In this document: piece by piece, positions 1 through 11,524 of the stretch | Position numbering within the stretch: position 1 is the stretch's first letter | Layout: every line of letters starts with the position of its first letter | From: Terana coerulea | Taxonomy: Eukaryota > Basidiomycota > Agaricomycetes > Polyporales > Phanerochaetaceae | NCBI GenBank assembly: GCA_024811115.1 | Contig: JAKOGH010000845.1 | Coordinates: forward strand, 1 to 64,000 | Length of the DNA: 64,000 nt | Reading direction: 5' to 3' | Notes under the pieces: model-generated | The model's database searches: none | The model's input: only the letters and a program-made list of their open reading frames with translations | Told to the model about the DNA's origin: nothing | Program-made: the position numbers and the translations under genes

Positions 1-1755
1 CGACAGTGATGGTGTGAGCAAATGGGCGCCAAACCTGCCGGCTGTAGTTTCCCATGCGACACCGATCACCCGAAGTTCGAGGCATCGACGGCATATCTCT
101 ACGAGTGCCCGTCTGGATCAGACTTCACAAGCCTCCTCGGGTCGTACCTGAGCAGGAACGACAGAGTTGATTGCTGCAGGAAAGCAGCTTCACTTGCAAA
201 ATAAGGAGAACCGCTGCATACATGGATATCGCCATATTCCTATACCTCAATCCGTTGGTCACAACGTTGGAGCGGCGACCCATACAGGACGCCATCGATC
301 GGCACGAGACATCCGCACAGGTGTCTGGTGGCGAAACAGTGACTCGGGACCGCGAGGATGAATTCATCCGACAGAACAATTGAGCGCAAACAGCGCCATC
401 GGTGGCGGCCAACGCCACGCCCGAACGGTGGAAAGGCTACCATCAAAACCTTCGGCTGGCACGAAATTCGTCACGCTTCGAAAAGGGAGAGGAGCCCGGA
501 GCAAGACCGCGACACCCTCCGCTTCTATTCGAAAAAAGGAGGTGTCATCCAGCATGCCGCGCAACAGTGGGCATCTGATCACCCGGATGACCCACTTTCC
601 ACCTGCCTACAAGTGGCTGCGCACAATCATATTGACGGCGATCAGCACGTCGTCAAAGAAGTTCTACCTCCCCCAACACAAGCGGAAGACAAGTGGATAC
701 AGGAGAGAGACAAGGACGAGAAATCTCGCCGCAAACACAAAGATAATATTGAACGTGTCACACAGCCACACGGCATGTACACAGACATCATGGGAAGGGA
801 GGTCTTCTCCCACTACCTAAAGAACGCGCCAAGGCGAACCTAAGAAGTACGGAAGGCCAGGGCGCAGGGACGGGAGACCTGCCCATAGCGCGACCGCCGA
901 GACCACCTGTACCGCCTTTGGCTGGGTGCAAACTCGTGACGTGTCTGTGCAATCGAAAATCTCACCTTAGCTTCCATCGGGCCGGCGCGCATTTGCATTA
1001 TCACTGGTGGCGACGTGCTTTTGCGCTTATCGCGCGCGTCTTGCCGAAGGCTCAACCAGGGTGACTCCTGCATCAGATGTCCGGAAACTCGGGCCGACTT
1101 ACAAACGGAAGGGGAGTAATCCTCTTTCCGCGACTGAGGAGCTCGTGAAAGGCCTACCATTTTCTTAAACCGACTGGATTGGTTTCTTCAAAAGCCGCGC
1201 CCGTTGCCTAGGTGATCAGCATGTGTAGCATAGGGCATGTTCCTGCACTTTAAATACAATTTGGAGTAAAAATAAAAATAAAATAAAAAAGAGCCCTATT
1301 GAGCCGTTGCTCAAAGCCCGGCTTGGCCCGGCCTGAGACGGCTCGGCTTTGACGGCTTGACGGCCTGAGGCCGGGCCGGCACATCACTACTCATGTTGCA
1401 TGGCGTTGGTCGCCTTACACTCAGAGACCTGTTGCACCGCGTATTTCACCGTGAGTTTTGCGCATCCATATGTATGTTGAGCGCAGAATTTGAACGCACC
1501 TGGTGCTACGCGTTGGCTACACGTCTGAGCTGTGCATCCTGCAGGGAGGTGCGCCGGACGGCACGGCTCATGATTGAGGCGGAGTTCAACAGATTTTAGC
1601 GCCGCGCGGCTTTGCACCATACCACGTAAGTTCTCTACTTACCACGACACTGAACCAATCTCCCTGAGGCAGATCGCGAAACGGTGGTTATCTCTCGTGG
1701 TTTATATATGCACCTTACTGAGCAGCTTTAACATTTAGCGGCCGGAACAGTACTT
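1..1755. other. no supported gene; GC-rich inverted repeat and A-rich tract
   Basis: I see no protein here that I recognise. The longest ATG reading frame (358-843, +, 161 codons, charged and low in hydrophobics) has no domain and may be chance. Positions 1262-1290 are an A-rich tract of AAAAT-type repeats. It is followed by a G+C-rich block (1310-1385) whose arms GGCCCGGCCTGAG and CTGAGGCCGGGCC are nearly inverted copies. Positions about 1540-1600 resemble about 6020-6090 upstream of the third F-box copy, so the 5' flank of the F-box unit begins in this stretch. Confidence 0.4.
1703..1709 (+). promoter_or_regulatory. TATA box of F-box copy 1
   Basis: TATATAT lies 47 bases before the ATG at 1756. 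At the equivalent place in copy 3 the sequence is not TATA-like, and in copy 2 the region is replaced by the foldback element at 3769-3863. Only copy 1 therefore keeps an obvious core promoter. Confidence 0.5.
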
Positions 1756-3408
1756 ATGTCCGCTGACAACGTTCCATTCATGTCCGTGGCGGTCAACGCA
1801 GGTGTAAGTAGACGTGACTACTGGAGTTGCATTGCTCGCTTATATCATGTTTCTCTGGCGCAGATGCGCCTCAATTGGGACGTCCTCACCGAGATCATGT
1901 CATTTCTCAGCAGAGCTGACGCGAGTCGTATGTCGCGTACGTGCCACACGCTCCTGCAGCGCGTAGCACCCATCTTGCTGGCAAACGAAGTTAGGCTGGA
2001 CAGATCTGCGACACTCGGTTCATTCCACTACTTTATGTCAAGAGACCACAATCGCTTCCGCTACATGCAAAACTTGTCCGTTGGCGTCCGACTTCCACAC
2101 AAAGACCTGGGGCGAGAGCGGCTGGGAAAGGTCATTACTCGTACATTCAAGCGGGCTTCCGAGCTCAAGCGGCTGCACATCGACAACAGCGACATCCTCA
2201 AGACGCACGAAAATATACCCCAATTACTCTCTGAAATGCACAAGCTTCGAACCCTCGAGCTGTTCGATATCACTGAAGAGTCCATCACCGTTGTTAAACG
2301 GATTCACGCCTCTGTAACAACCGTCGACGCTAGATTTGATGCCGACTCCTTTCACGATGCTCCGGACCCTTCGCTTTGCCTCAGTGGCTTTAGGGATACC
2401 CTGGAAACCCTGAGCCTATCCTGGACTGATTTTGTGGCTATTGACGTCACATTTTTGCGCGTCACTAGTCTCACCTTGAGTCTATGCACATGGCCGGAGC
2501 TGCGGGTCATTGCTACCTGCTTTCCCAACCTACAAGAGTTAGCTATATGGACAGGAAGAGAGCACGGAGACGAACAAGTCCTCGGCGAAATCAGGGCAGA
2601 TAACCAACTGTTGCAACCTTGGGTATCCTGGAACTCCTTGCAGAGTCTTGTGGGTCCGATCATCTGCCTATATATCCTTGGCGTGCAGTGCCGAGTCGGC
2701 CATCTTGGCGTAGGGCGAGCTTTCTTCGTAGAAGAAGACCGAGATAGTGGAATGTTCACCAGCATTCTCAACGACTCGCAGCCGTCGTCCCTTGCTATTT
2801 CCCTCGGCACCCCCGAACAGAACTTGCCTTTACTAGCGCCACACCTTACCCCCGTGAGGGACTATGCTGACACGGCTGAGCCTCAACCTGGAGTTTTATA
2901 GCACGGAATGTAAGGATCCGTACAGCACCATCGTACGTTTCGCCTTCACATTCCTGTACCGGTATCTGGACTTACTAACGATGGCTTTGTAGAACGCTTT
3001 TCTCGAGTCGATATCTGTATTTCCGCTGACCGTGCTTGACCTCGAGATCAGTTGGGAGCTGGATATGATATCGTCGTTCGACAGCGATGAGGAGAGCCTG
3101 GGCGACGTCACGCCCAAAGGGACCGATGAGGAGCCCCTCGACGGCGTCGATCCACTTGGATCTCTGGATGACAAAAAGAGGCACAATGGAGCGACGAGGA
3201 CCCATTTGACGACCTTACACTACAGGCTTTCGCAATGCAGGCCAAGCACCACATACACACTCTTCGACTCATCACTCTTAAAGCCGGAGATCAAGATCAA
3301 CGTTACGAGATTCGGCAGGAGAGAGAGAATCTAGCAGGAGTGACGCGACTTGAACTTGTGCAGTTGTCGTCTGCTGAGAGTGAGGTATTACGCAAATCTA
3401 TTCGATGA
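1756..3408 (+). CDS. F-box protein, tandem copy 1 (frame-broken)
   Basis: F-box proteins are substrate receptors of SCF ubiquitin ligases. Exon 1 encodes 16 residues (MSADNVPF...). A 60-nt intron (1804-1863) precedes exon 2, which opens with the F-box itself (MRLNWDVLTEIMSFL..., about residues 17-55). A leucine-rich, repeat-like region follows. A second intron (about 2934-2992) precedes an acidic C-terminal exon ending LRKSIR. Two single-base shifts break the frame relative to copy 3: one near 2858, just before the tract MLTRLSLNL, and one near 3175 in the A-rich tract after DPLGSLDD. Without them the C-terminus aligns with copy 3. Both could be assembly errors or real decay. The target is unknown. 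Confidence 0.7.
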
Positions 3409-3768
3409 CAGAGGGCTCAAGGTCGGTCAAGTGCGCTGCGAACAATACTTAACGAGACCTTAACTACGGACATCGGTTTACCTCGCCACTGCTCCAATAG
3501 GCTGAAAATGTCATATTCGACCGTGTGTTATCCCATAGAAGTATCCGAGTCGACGACATCTAACTGATGCTTGCGCGCAACTCATCGACATTTTACATGG
3601 TATTCGTGGAATGTCATGGTGCCGGTGTTTGTGTAGTCGAAGTGATGTATCATATACAGGTGCCAGTGTTGTCCGGGCTGTGCTTACGTAATACGAGCGT
3701 AGTCAGGGCGGACAGTTCATTTGGCCCCGGCTTCAAGCGCACTACAACGTTCAACGTTCAACGCTCAG

Positions 3769-3863
3769 AGCTCTGTTTAGTCTCGTCCATCCTTTCCTTC
3801 CGGATTTGGGAACTCCGTTTCCCAAATCCGGAAGGAGGGGATGGGGACGACTAAGCTCTGTTT
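3769..3863. mobile_element. small foldback/MITE-like element with 10-bp direct repeats
   Basis: A near-perfect hairpin occupies 3779-3853. The arms CCTTCCGGATTTGGGAA and TTCCCAAATCCGGAAGG are separated by 5-6 bases and extend outward with TAGTC..GTCC-like ends. The hairpin is flanked on both sides by the exact 10-base direct repeat AGCTCTGTTT (3769-3778 and 3854-3863). This is what a short transposed foldback element with a target-site duplication would leave. A 9-11 base duplication would fit Mutator-like elements. It ends 16 bases before the ATG of F-box copy 2. Confidence 0.6.
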
Positions 3864-3879
3864 CAGGATATGGGCTACC

Positions 3880-5761
3880 ATGTCTGCTGAAAATAGTCCA
3901 TGTTCGTCCGTGGTGGTCAATGGAGGTGTAAGTAGACGTGGCTAGGGTTCCTTCGCATGCTCATACGATTTTTCTCTCCCGCAGATGCTCCTCAACTGGG
4001 ACGTCCTCACCGAGATCATGTCAGTTCTCGACAGGGCTGACGCGAGTCGTATGTCGCGTACATGTCATACCCTACTGCAGCGCGTCGCTCCCATCTTGCT
4101 GAAAAAAGGGTAATCCTTCGTCGCAACTCACGGCTGTCCTCGTTCCACCACTTCATGCGCCGACACCGTCAACGTTATCGCTACCTACGCCGCCTGTTCC
4201 TTGACTTCCAATATCCACATGTGCGTGACACTGTAACGCAAGCTCGGCAGGGCAAGCGCATCTGTGATATTCTTCAGCGAGCTTCTGAGCTCGAGTGGCT
4301 GCGCATCGGCCACAGCGACATACTCACGACGCACCCTTACATCCCCGGCTTACTTTCTGCTATGCGCAAGCTTCAAACTCTCGAGCTGTTCGACATCACC
4401 GAAGATTCTGCACGCATTTTCCCCGAGATACGCGCCCCTGTGACAGATATCGAGGCCAGATTCAATCCCGAAGAGTTCCCAAGTTCCCAACCACCCAACC
4501 CTTCACTTTGTCTCAGAGGCTTCACAAACACCTTGGAATCCCTCACTATATCCCACGCTGACTTCCCCAGCACCACAGTTATATTTTCACGTGTTACCGT
4601 TCTCTGCCTTGACATCTGCCCAATGCCGGAACTGCGAGCCATCGCTACCTGCTTCCCCAACCTCCAGGACCTGGAAATATTCGCACATCGAGAGTTTGAC
4701 GAGAGTGAAGAGCATGTCATAGATGTAAGGGAATTCAACCAGTCACTGCCACCCGGAACGTTGTGGGACTCCTTGCAGCATCATTCGGGTTCCATCACCT
4801 GCCTGTACATGCTTGGTTTGCAATGCAGAGTGGGCCACCTCACCGTAGACGACCATGATTTTGGAGGAGACAGTGCCCTGCGGTTTACCAGGATTATCTC
4901 CGACACACAGCCGACGTTCGTCTCTATCTCCCTTCTGTTACCTGAAATCAATCTACTCCAGCTAGTTGGCCTCCTTCCGGCTGCCTCTGTGGGGAGTACA
5001 TTGACCCGGCTGAGTATCATTTTGGATTACTGTGGTCTGGAATATACGAATCCTAGCACCCCCATTGTAAGTCCTCTCACATCAAGACATCCCAATCTTA
5101 TTGATTAATGTCTCGCAGAACACTTTTCTTGCTTCCAGTGTCGGCGTTTCCATTGGTCACACTTCAACTTGAAGTCCTTTGGGAGAGTAACGAGGATTCA
5201 GACGTTTCACGGGAGTCTAGTAGTGATGAAGAAGACACATGTACGGTCCCGCCGATGTTACGGACAGAGTTATTTCTTTTATTCGAACGATTAGCAGCTT
5301 CGGCCGGCGACCATGACTCACCTCGCCCTGTGCCCTATGACTCAGCTAGCGAGCGTCCCTACGCCCTGCCCAGACTCATCTACTAGTCTCAACACTAGTA
5401 GCAAGGCCTCATAGCCTTAACTGCGATCTCTTGTTTATTAACATCGATATCTCTGGTCAGTCTCTGCACGACCCGGAGCCATCCGCCGGAGGAGCCTCTC
5501 GAGAGCCCCGAATGCCTTGGGTCTGGCAGCACGCAATGCACTTACAGGGGCACCGAGGATTCGCTGAACAACCTCAATCTGCATGCTCTCGCAGAGCAAG
5601 CTATGCGCCACATCCCCACTCTTCAGCACATCTGCCTTGATGCCGGTAACCAAGAACGCAGTTACACGATTCGCGAGAGAGACAAGGATTCAACCGGAGC
5701 GAAGCAACTCATACAATTGTCAGTAGCTGAGAGTTTGGCGTTGCGCGAATCTCTACAGTAG
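3880..5761 (+). pseudogene. F-box protein, tandem copy 2 (degraded)
   Basis: This is the same gene model as copies 1 and 3. Exon 1 is 48 nt (3880-3927), intron 1 is 3928-3984, and the F-box exon starts MLLNWDVLTEIMSVL. The frame breaks just after the F-box, near 4107, where copy 3 has LLENEVRL. It is then open to about 5066 (a leucine-rich region starting RRNSRLSSFHHFM and including RASELEWLRIGHSDI). Intron 2 (about 5067-5118) is followed by a second break near 5130. A C-terminal part homologous to copies 1 and 3 (LNNLNLHALAEQAMRHI) appears only at about 5560-5761, after extra sequence absent from the other copies. The promoter region is replaced by the foldback element. Several lesions of different kinds make a true pseudogene likelier here than for the other copies. 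Confidence 0.6.
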
Positions 5762-6009
5762 GTCGCTTAGGTAGAAGGAATGGTTAATGAAGGTGGCATA
5801 CGAAAGGCAGCTAAAACTCTGCAGACAGTTCTACGATAGGGGCCCGTCGGAGCATTAGGCAGGTACTAGGTACTTACATCGAGGTCCGTAGTATTGAGCA
5901 CAGATGATGTCGCAGGATCACCTGCGCCAAAATCTGGAATATCATCGCCAATACAATCCATTTCTTCTGTACATGAATCGTTGAAACCACTGCCGGTTCT
6001 TCATCGACT

Positions 6010-8166
6010 ATTCTCTATGGAGAGGAGGTGCGTCACGGCTCGTGCGGCACAATTATTAGTGCGGAGTTCAACAGATTTTGGCGCCGCTCAGCTTTGCCGG
6101 CGAGCGCATACTGCCAGTAGTACTTACTCTACCACCTCGCAGAGCTGGTCCTCGAGGCAGACAGCTCAACGGTGGGACAACCTTTGTAGTCTACGGTTAC
6201 GCCTTACTGAGCCAACTTCAAGCTCAGCAGCCTGCTCGAAGATTTGCGGCGCTACTATGTCCGCCGAAGACGGTCTACGCACCTCCATGGCGGTCAATGC
6301 AGGTGTAAGTAGACGTGGCTGGGGTTGCTTTACGTGCTCATGTTGTATTTCTTTGGTACAGATGCGCCTCAATTGGGACCTCCTCACCGAGATTATGTCG
6401 TTACTCGACAGAGCCGACGCGAGTCGTATGTCGCGTACCTGCCACATGCTGTTGCAACGCGTCGCTCCCATCTTGCTGGAGAATGAGGTTAGGCTCAATC
6501 GGAACTCGAGACTCGTCTCATTCCACTTCTTTACGGTCCGAAATCCGGGCCGTTTGCGCTACCTGAGCAAGCTATCTCTTGACGTCACAACCAATCGCAG
6601 GGAGCTGGTGCGAGAGCGGTTTGGCAGCCTCCTTGCTCGTATGCTCAAGCACGCTTCTGAGCTCAATTGGCTACACCTCGGTAACGGCGACATCGTCACG
6701 GCGGACGAGAACATACCCACATTCATTTCTTCAATGACCAAACTTCGATCCCTTGAGCTGTTCAACATCACTGAAGATTCTGTCGCCGCTCTCCAACATA
6801 TTAGCGCTCCTGCAACGAGTGTCGAGGCCAGGTTCCCTCACGGCTGCTTCCCTGATGCCCCCGATCCTTTACCCTATCTAACCGGCTTTCCGGGATACCC
6901 TGGAGTTCTTGAGCGTATCCTGGATTAACTTTACGAGCATCGACATCATATTTCTGCGAGTCAAGACTCTCCGTCTTAATCTCTGCCAGTACCCAAATCT
7001 ACGAGTCTTTGCTACTTGCTTCCCCAACCTACAGGAGTTGGGGATATCCACAGGACGACAGTGCCAGGATGAAGAACAGCTCCTTACTCTTAGGACATTC
7101 AACCAACCCGCCGGAGAGTCGTGGGGCTCCTTGCAGCACCTTTCGGCGGGTTCAGTTACCTGCCTCTACGTGCTCGGTGTGCGATGCAAAGTTGCTCACC
7201 TTGGCATAGGGCAGGCTCATTTCGAGGAGTCCGAGGAGGTCTATCCTGAAGAGGGTATGAGATTCACCAGAATTCTGGTCGACACACGCCCATCTTCCAT
7301 TTATATCAAACTCGGCTCGCCCGAAAGCAATTTGCCTCGGTTTGTAGGACTCCTCACCCCTGTGAGGAATATCTTGACCCGACTGAGTATCTATCTGGAG
7401 TTTCGCGAATTGGAATACAAGGATCTCAGCACGCACATTGTATGTTTTCCTCGTCATGTTCTCCGCAACGGCATTCTAAATTTGCTGATACTTGTCTGGT
7501 AGAACGATTTCTTCGTGTCAATGTCCGCATTTCCGTTGGTCGTGCTTGACCTTCAAATCACTTGGGACATTATGGGCAGGCACTTCTTAGTGTGGCCTGA
7601 CAGCGACGAGGGAAGCCCGGATCCCCCTCCAACAGAACGGAGCCTTGAGATTCTTACTGGCGGTGTCGATCAACTGGGCCCTGGTAGCAACGAGGAAGAC
7701 ACTCCATGGTATAAGAATCCACTCGACGAGTTGAATCTGTTTACTCTCGCAGAACAAGCCATGCACGACATCATAACTCTTCGACTCATCTGCCTCAAAG
7801 CCGGAAAGCAGACGCAGTATTACGAGATTCGCGATGGAGAAGAGGACTCAGCGGGAGCGAGGCAGCTTGTGCAGCTGTCATCGGCTGAGGGCGAGTTATT
7901 ACGCAAATCTATTGGGTGACGGAGGGTGTAAAGGCGGTCAAGTAGGCTACGGACAATGTTTAAGAGACTTTAACTACGAACTGCGATTTAACTCGCTGAT
8001 ACTCCGATAGGTTGACGATGTTGCATTCGATCCTGTGTAATATCCTATGGAAGTATCCGAGTCGACGACATCCAATTGATGCATCCGCGGAACTCATCGA
8101 CATTGTACATGCTATTCGTTGGCTGTCCTGGGGCCGGTGTTTGTGTAGACGGAGTGATATACAGGT
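6010..8166 (+). repeat. segmental duplicate of about 1540-3662
   Basis: The copied unit is larger than the gene. The 5' flank (about 6010-6256) resembles about 1540-1755. The 3' flank after the stop (about 7920-8166) resembles 3409-3662 over roughly 250 bases, including the shared stretches AAGTATCCGAGTCGACGACA and GCCGGTGTTTGTGTAG. The array therefore arose by tandem segmental duplication, not retroposition; introns are also kept at the same positions. Confidence 0.75.
6257..7919 (+). CDS. F-box protein, tandem copy 3 (one frame break)
   Basis: Exon 1 (6257-6304, MSAEDGLRTSMAVNAG), a 57-nt intron (6305-6361), an F-box exon (MRLNWDLLTEIMSLLDRADA...), a second intron (about 7440-7502), and an acidic C-terminal exon to the stop at 7917-7919. 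The product would be about 500 residues: F-box at residues 17-55, then a leucine-rich region, then an acidic tail. One extra C in TTTCCGGG near 6888 shifts the frame: copy 1 reads GFRDTLE where this reads GFPGYPG. Otherwise this is the most complete copy. A predicted role as an SCF substrate receptor rests on the F-box alone. Confidence 0.7.
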
Positions 8167-8284
8167 GGCTTTCCTCAAGGGGAGGCAGCGCGATCTACAA
8201 TGTGTCGGTCACCCTTGACCGAAAACGAACTAGACACACGAAGATCTGATTAGTCCATAGCTAATGCAAGACGATGTTACTCAC

Positions 8285-9172
8285 TTACTCGATAGTCGTC
8301 GGCAGCTGGTCGATGCATTCACGTATCGTCCGAAGAGTCTCCTTCCTGTCATAAAGGACACGATTGCAGTTGGCACACCGTGCTGCCCAGCACCTCTGCG
8401 CTTCCGGCCAGTCCGTGATGCCGCGTTCGCAAATCGTATCGCCAAGTGGACGCCGGTCCATCTCCATGATGATCGCGTTCTTCAGCTCTCGCCACGTATG
8501 ATAGTCCACCCCTGAACCGCAGTGCGAGCAAGACGAATCTCCGCCGTCATTGACGAATGGGGGCTCGCTGAGGCGCTTGCGCAGACATTCGCGTCGTCCG
8601 CGGTGCAGGTCCAGCAAGTTGAGCAGCGGGATCGAGGTCAGCTTCTGCAACGACGTTCGATACTTCGGATCGTGTATGCTGAGCGATAATGTCTGTGTCG
8701 ATGCGAGCTGCATAATATCTTCCCATCCATACCGACAAGCTAATACGAACAAGCGCAGTGGGTCGGACAGGAGCGGAGGGGTCATGACCAGCGCGCGGAC
8801 TATCGACGGTGGACCTGGCATGTCGTACTTCTCGGCTGCGAAGAGCAGCGGCTCGATCATGTCGTAGGAGTCCAGGCGAGGGATGGCCAGTCCGGAAACG
8901 CAGCGGAGTAGCGCTTCTAGTATCGCGGCGTCTTCATCAACATAGACGACAATGGCGTCGTCCAATTGTCGTTCTTTCTGCGGTAGGGAGAACATAGCCC
9001 TGAACCATCCAGACGTAGTCTTCAGGGTGAAAGAGTGTACTCGGAAGCGTACACCATCCTTTGACACCAGTACTGTGTCTGCATCCTGCGAGTTGAACAG
9101 CTCGTGGTAGACGGAGACAGGTTCAGATACGCTTGAGCCCGCGAATGCCACTGTAGTATCTTCTGATTGCAT
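8285..9172 (-). CDS. BTB/POZ domain protein
   Basis: This is an intact single-exon gene of 295 residues. The N-terminal half is a BTB/POZ fold (about residues 25-130): DADTVLVSKDGVRFRVHSF, then TTSGWFRAMFSLPQ, then the helical part ILEALLRCV, typical of Agaricomycete BTB proteins. The C-terminal half has paired cysteines (CSHC around residue 215 and CWAARCANC around 262) that could bind zinc. BTB proteins commonly serve as dimerising adaptors of CUL3 ligases, but many fungal members are uncharacterised. It is divergently placed to the RING gene at 9867. Confidence 0.8.
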   Translation of the reverse strand: MQSEDTTVAFAGSSVSEPVSVYHELFNSQDADTVLVSKDGVRFRVHSFTLKTTSGWFRAMFSLPQKERQLDDAIVVYVDEDAAILEALLRCVSGLAIPRLDSYDMIEPLLFAAEKYDMPGPPSIVRALVMTPPLLSDPLRLFVLACRYGWEDIMQLASTQTLSLSIHDPKYRTSLQKLTSIPLLNLLDLHRGRRECLRKRLSEPPFVNDGGDSSCSHCGSGVDYHTWRELKNAIIMEMDRRPLGDTICERGITDWPEAQRCWAARCANCNRVLYDRKETLRTIRECIDQLPTTIE

Positions 9173-9866
9173 AGCAGCGTAGTTTTCGTGTAATAAGAAA
9201 TAGAAAGGACTGGTGATTTGAGGAAGGTGAGAGTCTGAGCAAGAGCTTGAAACCAGAGCTAGCGACTTTGCATCACGATGCGTTCACGGAAACTGCCGAT
9301 TAGACTCACTGGCCCCAGACGTCGTCCCGTTTGCTCACAAAGTTCGTCAACAGGCTGCACACCATTTCTTTCGTGTTGATTCTGAACTCCTCGCCTCCAA
9401 TGTCCCTTTGCAACTTACACTTGTGTCAGCAAGCTGGCCTACGGCAGAAATCCGCATCAACCGCTGCAGCGCTGCACACCAAGCATTCACTATGTAAGAG
9501 TGCGAATGGCCAGTGCCATACCGTTTCCACTGAGACGCTCCAAGTATGCTGGGAAAAAATGAGAACGAGGGGATCATTTGTGTACTTTCTCTCGTAGCTA
9601 GTCAAGTGTAAATCTATGTGGTCTACACGATCAAAGGTGAGGAATGCCTGGAGGCTTTGCGGAGGCGGCTGCCACGTGGGTTACGCCGGTGGCCCATTCC
9701 GCGCCCGGAGTTGAGTTGAAAACGTTTGACCTTTGACTCCTGCAACCATTCTACTTCTTCCCCTCCGACTATTACCCCTCGGTTGCGCAAATAACGAGCT
9801 CTACCATTTACCACGTCTAGCACACACATCTACGCAAGCCTATTCGGTACACGCAAATTCGTCGCC
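9173..9866. other. divergent intergenic region, nothing recognised
   Basis: This lies between the 5' ends of the BTB gene (-) and the RING gene (+), so it should hold both promoters. I see no clear TATA box, repeat or extra gene. Confidence 0.5.
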
Positions 9867-10949
9867 ATGCCCGCCACACGCACCTCCCGGTCTGCTTCAC
9901 GCCAACCTGCACAAGCACACGCTATTCCTCCCGACCGCGTAGTCATTATACTTTCGTCGGATGACGACGAGCCTGCCCCTGCTCCCCGCAAACCTGTCGC
10001 GAAGAAGGTCGTAAAGCCTCGGCCCAGAGCAATCCTGAAGCCGGTACCAGTGGCTCGTCGGGATTCGGACATCCTGGACATCTCAACCGAGGACGATGCC
10101 CCAGCGCGAAAGAATTCGGTCCTAGAGCTGCAGGCTCAGCTTGAACAGGCGCGACGCGTACGTGGTTCTTCCTCTCATGTTGGCCTTTCTTTCAACCGCT
10201 TGGCCAATAGGAGATCGAGCGACTGAGGAAGGCGAACTCGAAGGCGCCTCTTGCCTCAGACAAAGCCAATGTTCAGGTACGATTCAGTCTACAATGCATC
10301 TTCTCTCGTTGAACGAAGTTGCATATACCTACAGCACTTACAGCGGGACATCGCAGAAGCAAAGGCTTCCAAGAAAGTGCGTCCCTTCTACCGTGAAGAA
10401 TACCCAGCCGCTGACGTTAAGCTCAGAATTTCGTCAAGTCTTTGGAAGACGACGTGAGCTGTGAGATATGCACGCTGAAAATGTGGCAACCCTACACGTG
10501 AGTACAAATGGCTCCTTCCGTATACGCACACTCACTCGGCAACTTCTATCTTTAGTATCAGCTGCGGACACACATTCTGCGAGACTTGTCTGCAAGATTG
10601 GTTCAACACCACTCTGGTGCAGTACATGGCTACCCATCCCGACTACGAAGTCAACGCAGCCGATCACTACCGCATGCTGCTTCAGCACACAGGACTCCGG
10701 CGGGACCAGCGCGAGATATGTAAGGAGCGGCTTCGCGTGCTCGAAGAGGAGCAGCCTAAGTACACTTGCCCCTCGTGCAGAGTGAATATCAAGGCTCGAC
10801 CTGCGGAATCATTTGTCGTGAAGAGCTTCGTGCGGTCGGTCGCCGCCGCTCTGGGTGAACAGAGCCCAAAGAAACCGGGTGCTGGCAAGTCTCGGCAGAG
10901 CGACCCTTGGGATGGCTTCTTCCCCCGTGCTCATCTGGGATCCGCGTGA
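9867..10949 (+). CDS. RING E3 ubiquitin ligase with SIM-like motifs
   Basis: Five exons (9867-10157, 10211-10276, 10335-10376, 10427-10497, 10556-10949) join in frame to 287 residues. The N-terminus has hydrophobic-acidic motifs VVIILSSDDDE (about residue 25) and DILDISTEDD (about 68), the pattern of SUMO-interacting motifs. A coiled-coil-like segment (LELQAQLEQARR..EIERLRKA) follows. The RING reads CEIC, CGHTFCETC and then CPSC. The last pair sits about 60 residues further on than in a standard C3HC4 RING because of a helical insert. The combination recalls SUMO-targeted ligases of the Slx8/Rfp class; that assignment is inference. The 50-nt third intron is needed to reach the RING frame. Confidence 0.75.
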
Positions 10950-11524
10950 TCACGCATTCCGCTATGGACGGCCTCTTATCTCCCATGCGATACCTTTACA
11001 GCAGTATAGTCATACAGCAAATACTGTACCTCACATTGTACACCTCGACACTCTCACCCTTGCATTTGTCACAATATCCCCTTGCATTGTTGTAACTTAT
11101 CCTAACTTGCGATTACTTTAATCACACAGACTGCGGTACACATAGTCATAAAATCCGAATCCCTATAGTATGTGTAAGAGGCAAGATAATAGACAGACAC
11201 CAAGGTACATAAAAGAACAAGGAAGGGCCGGAGGAGTGTGGTCAGTCACAGTTAATTTGTTCACAGAAGCATGATAGACAATTTAACAGACAGCAGCAGC
11301 CAGGAGAGTCCGAGTCTGAGGAAGTGTCCGAAAAATCGTTCGATGGGCCAGAGTCCTCGACGTCAATGACAACGATATTGGTGCGATTGCCTGTCCATAA
11401 CGTCGGAAACCCCGGCAGAGTGAATGTGCCGAGGAGGGGAAGACCATGTCGAGAAGCAGCAAAGGACGAGACAGCAGGGGCCATGCCAGGGGGATAGGTT
11501 GGTGAGCGCCGGTAGTGGACCCAG

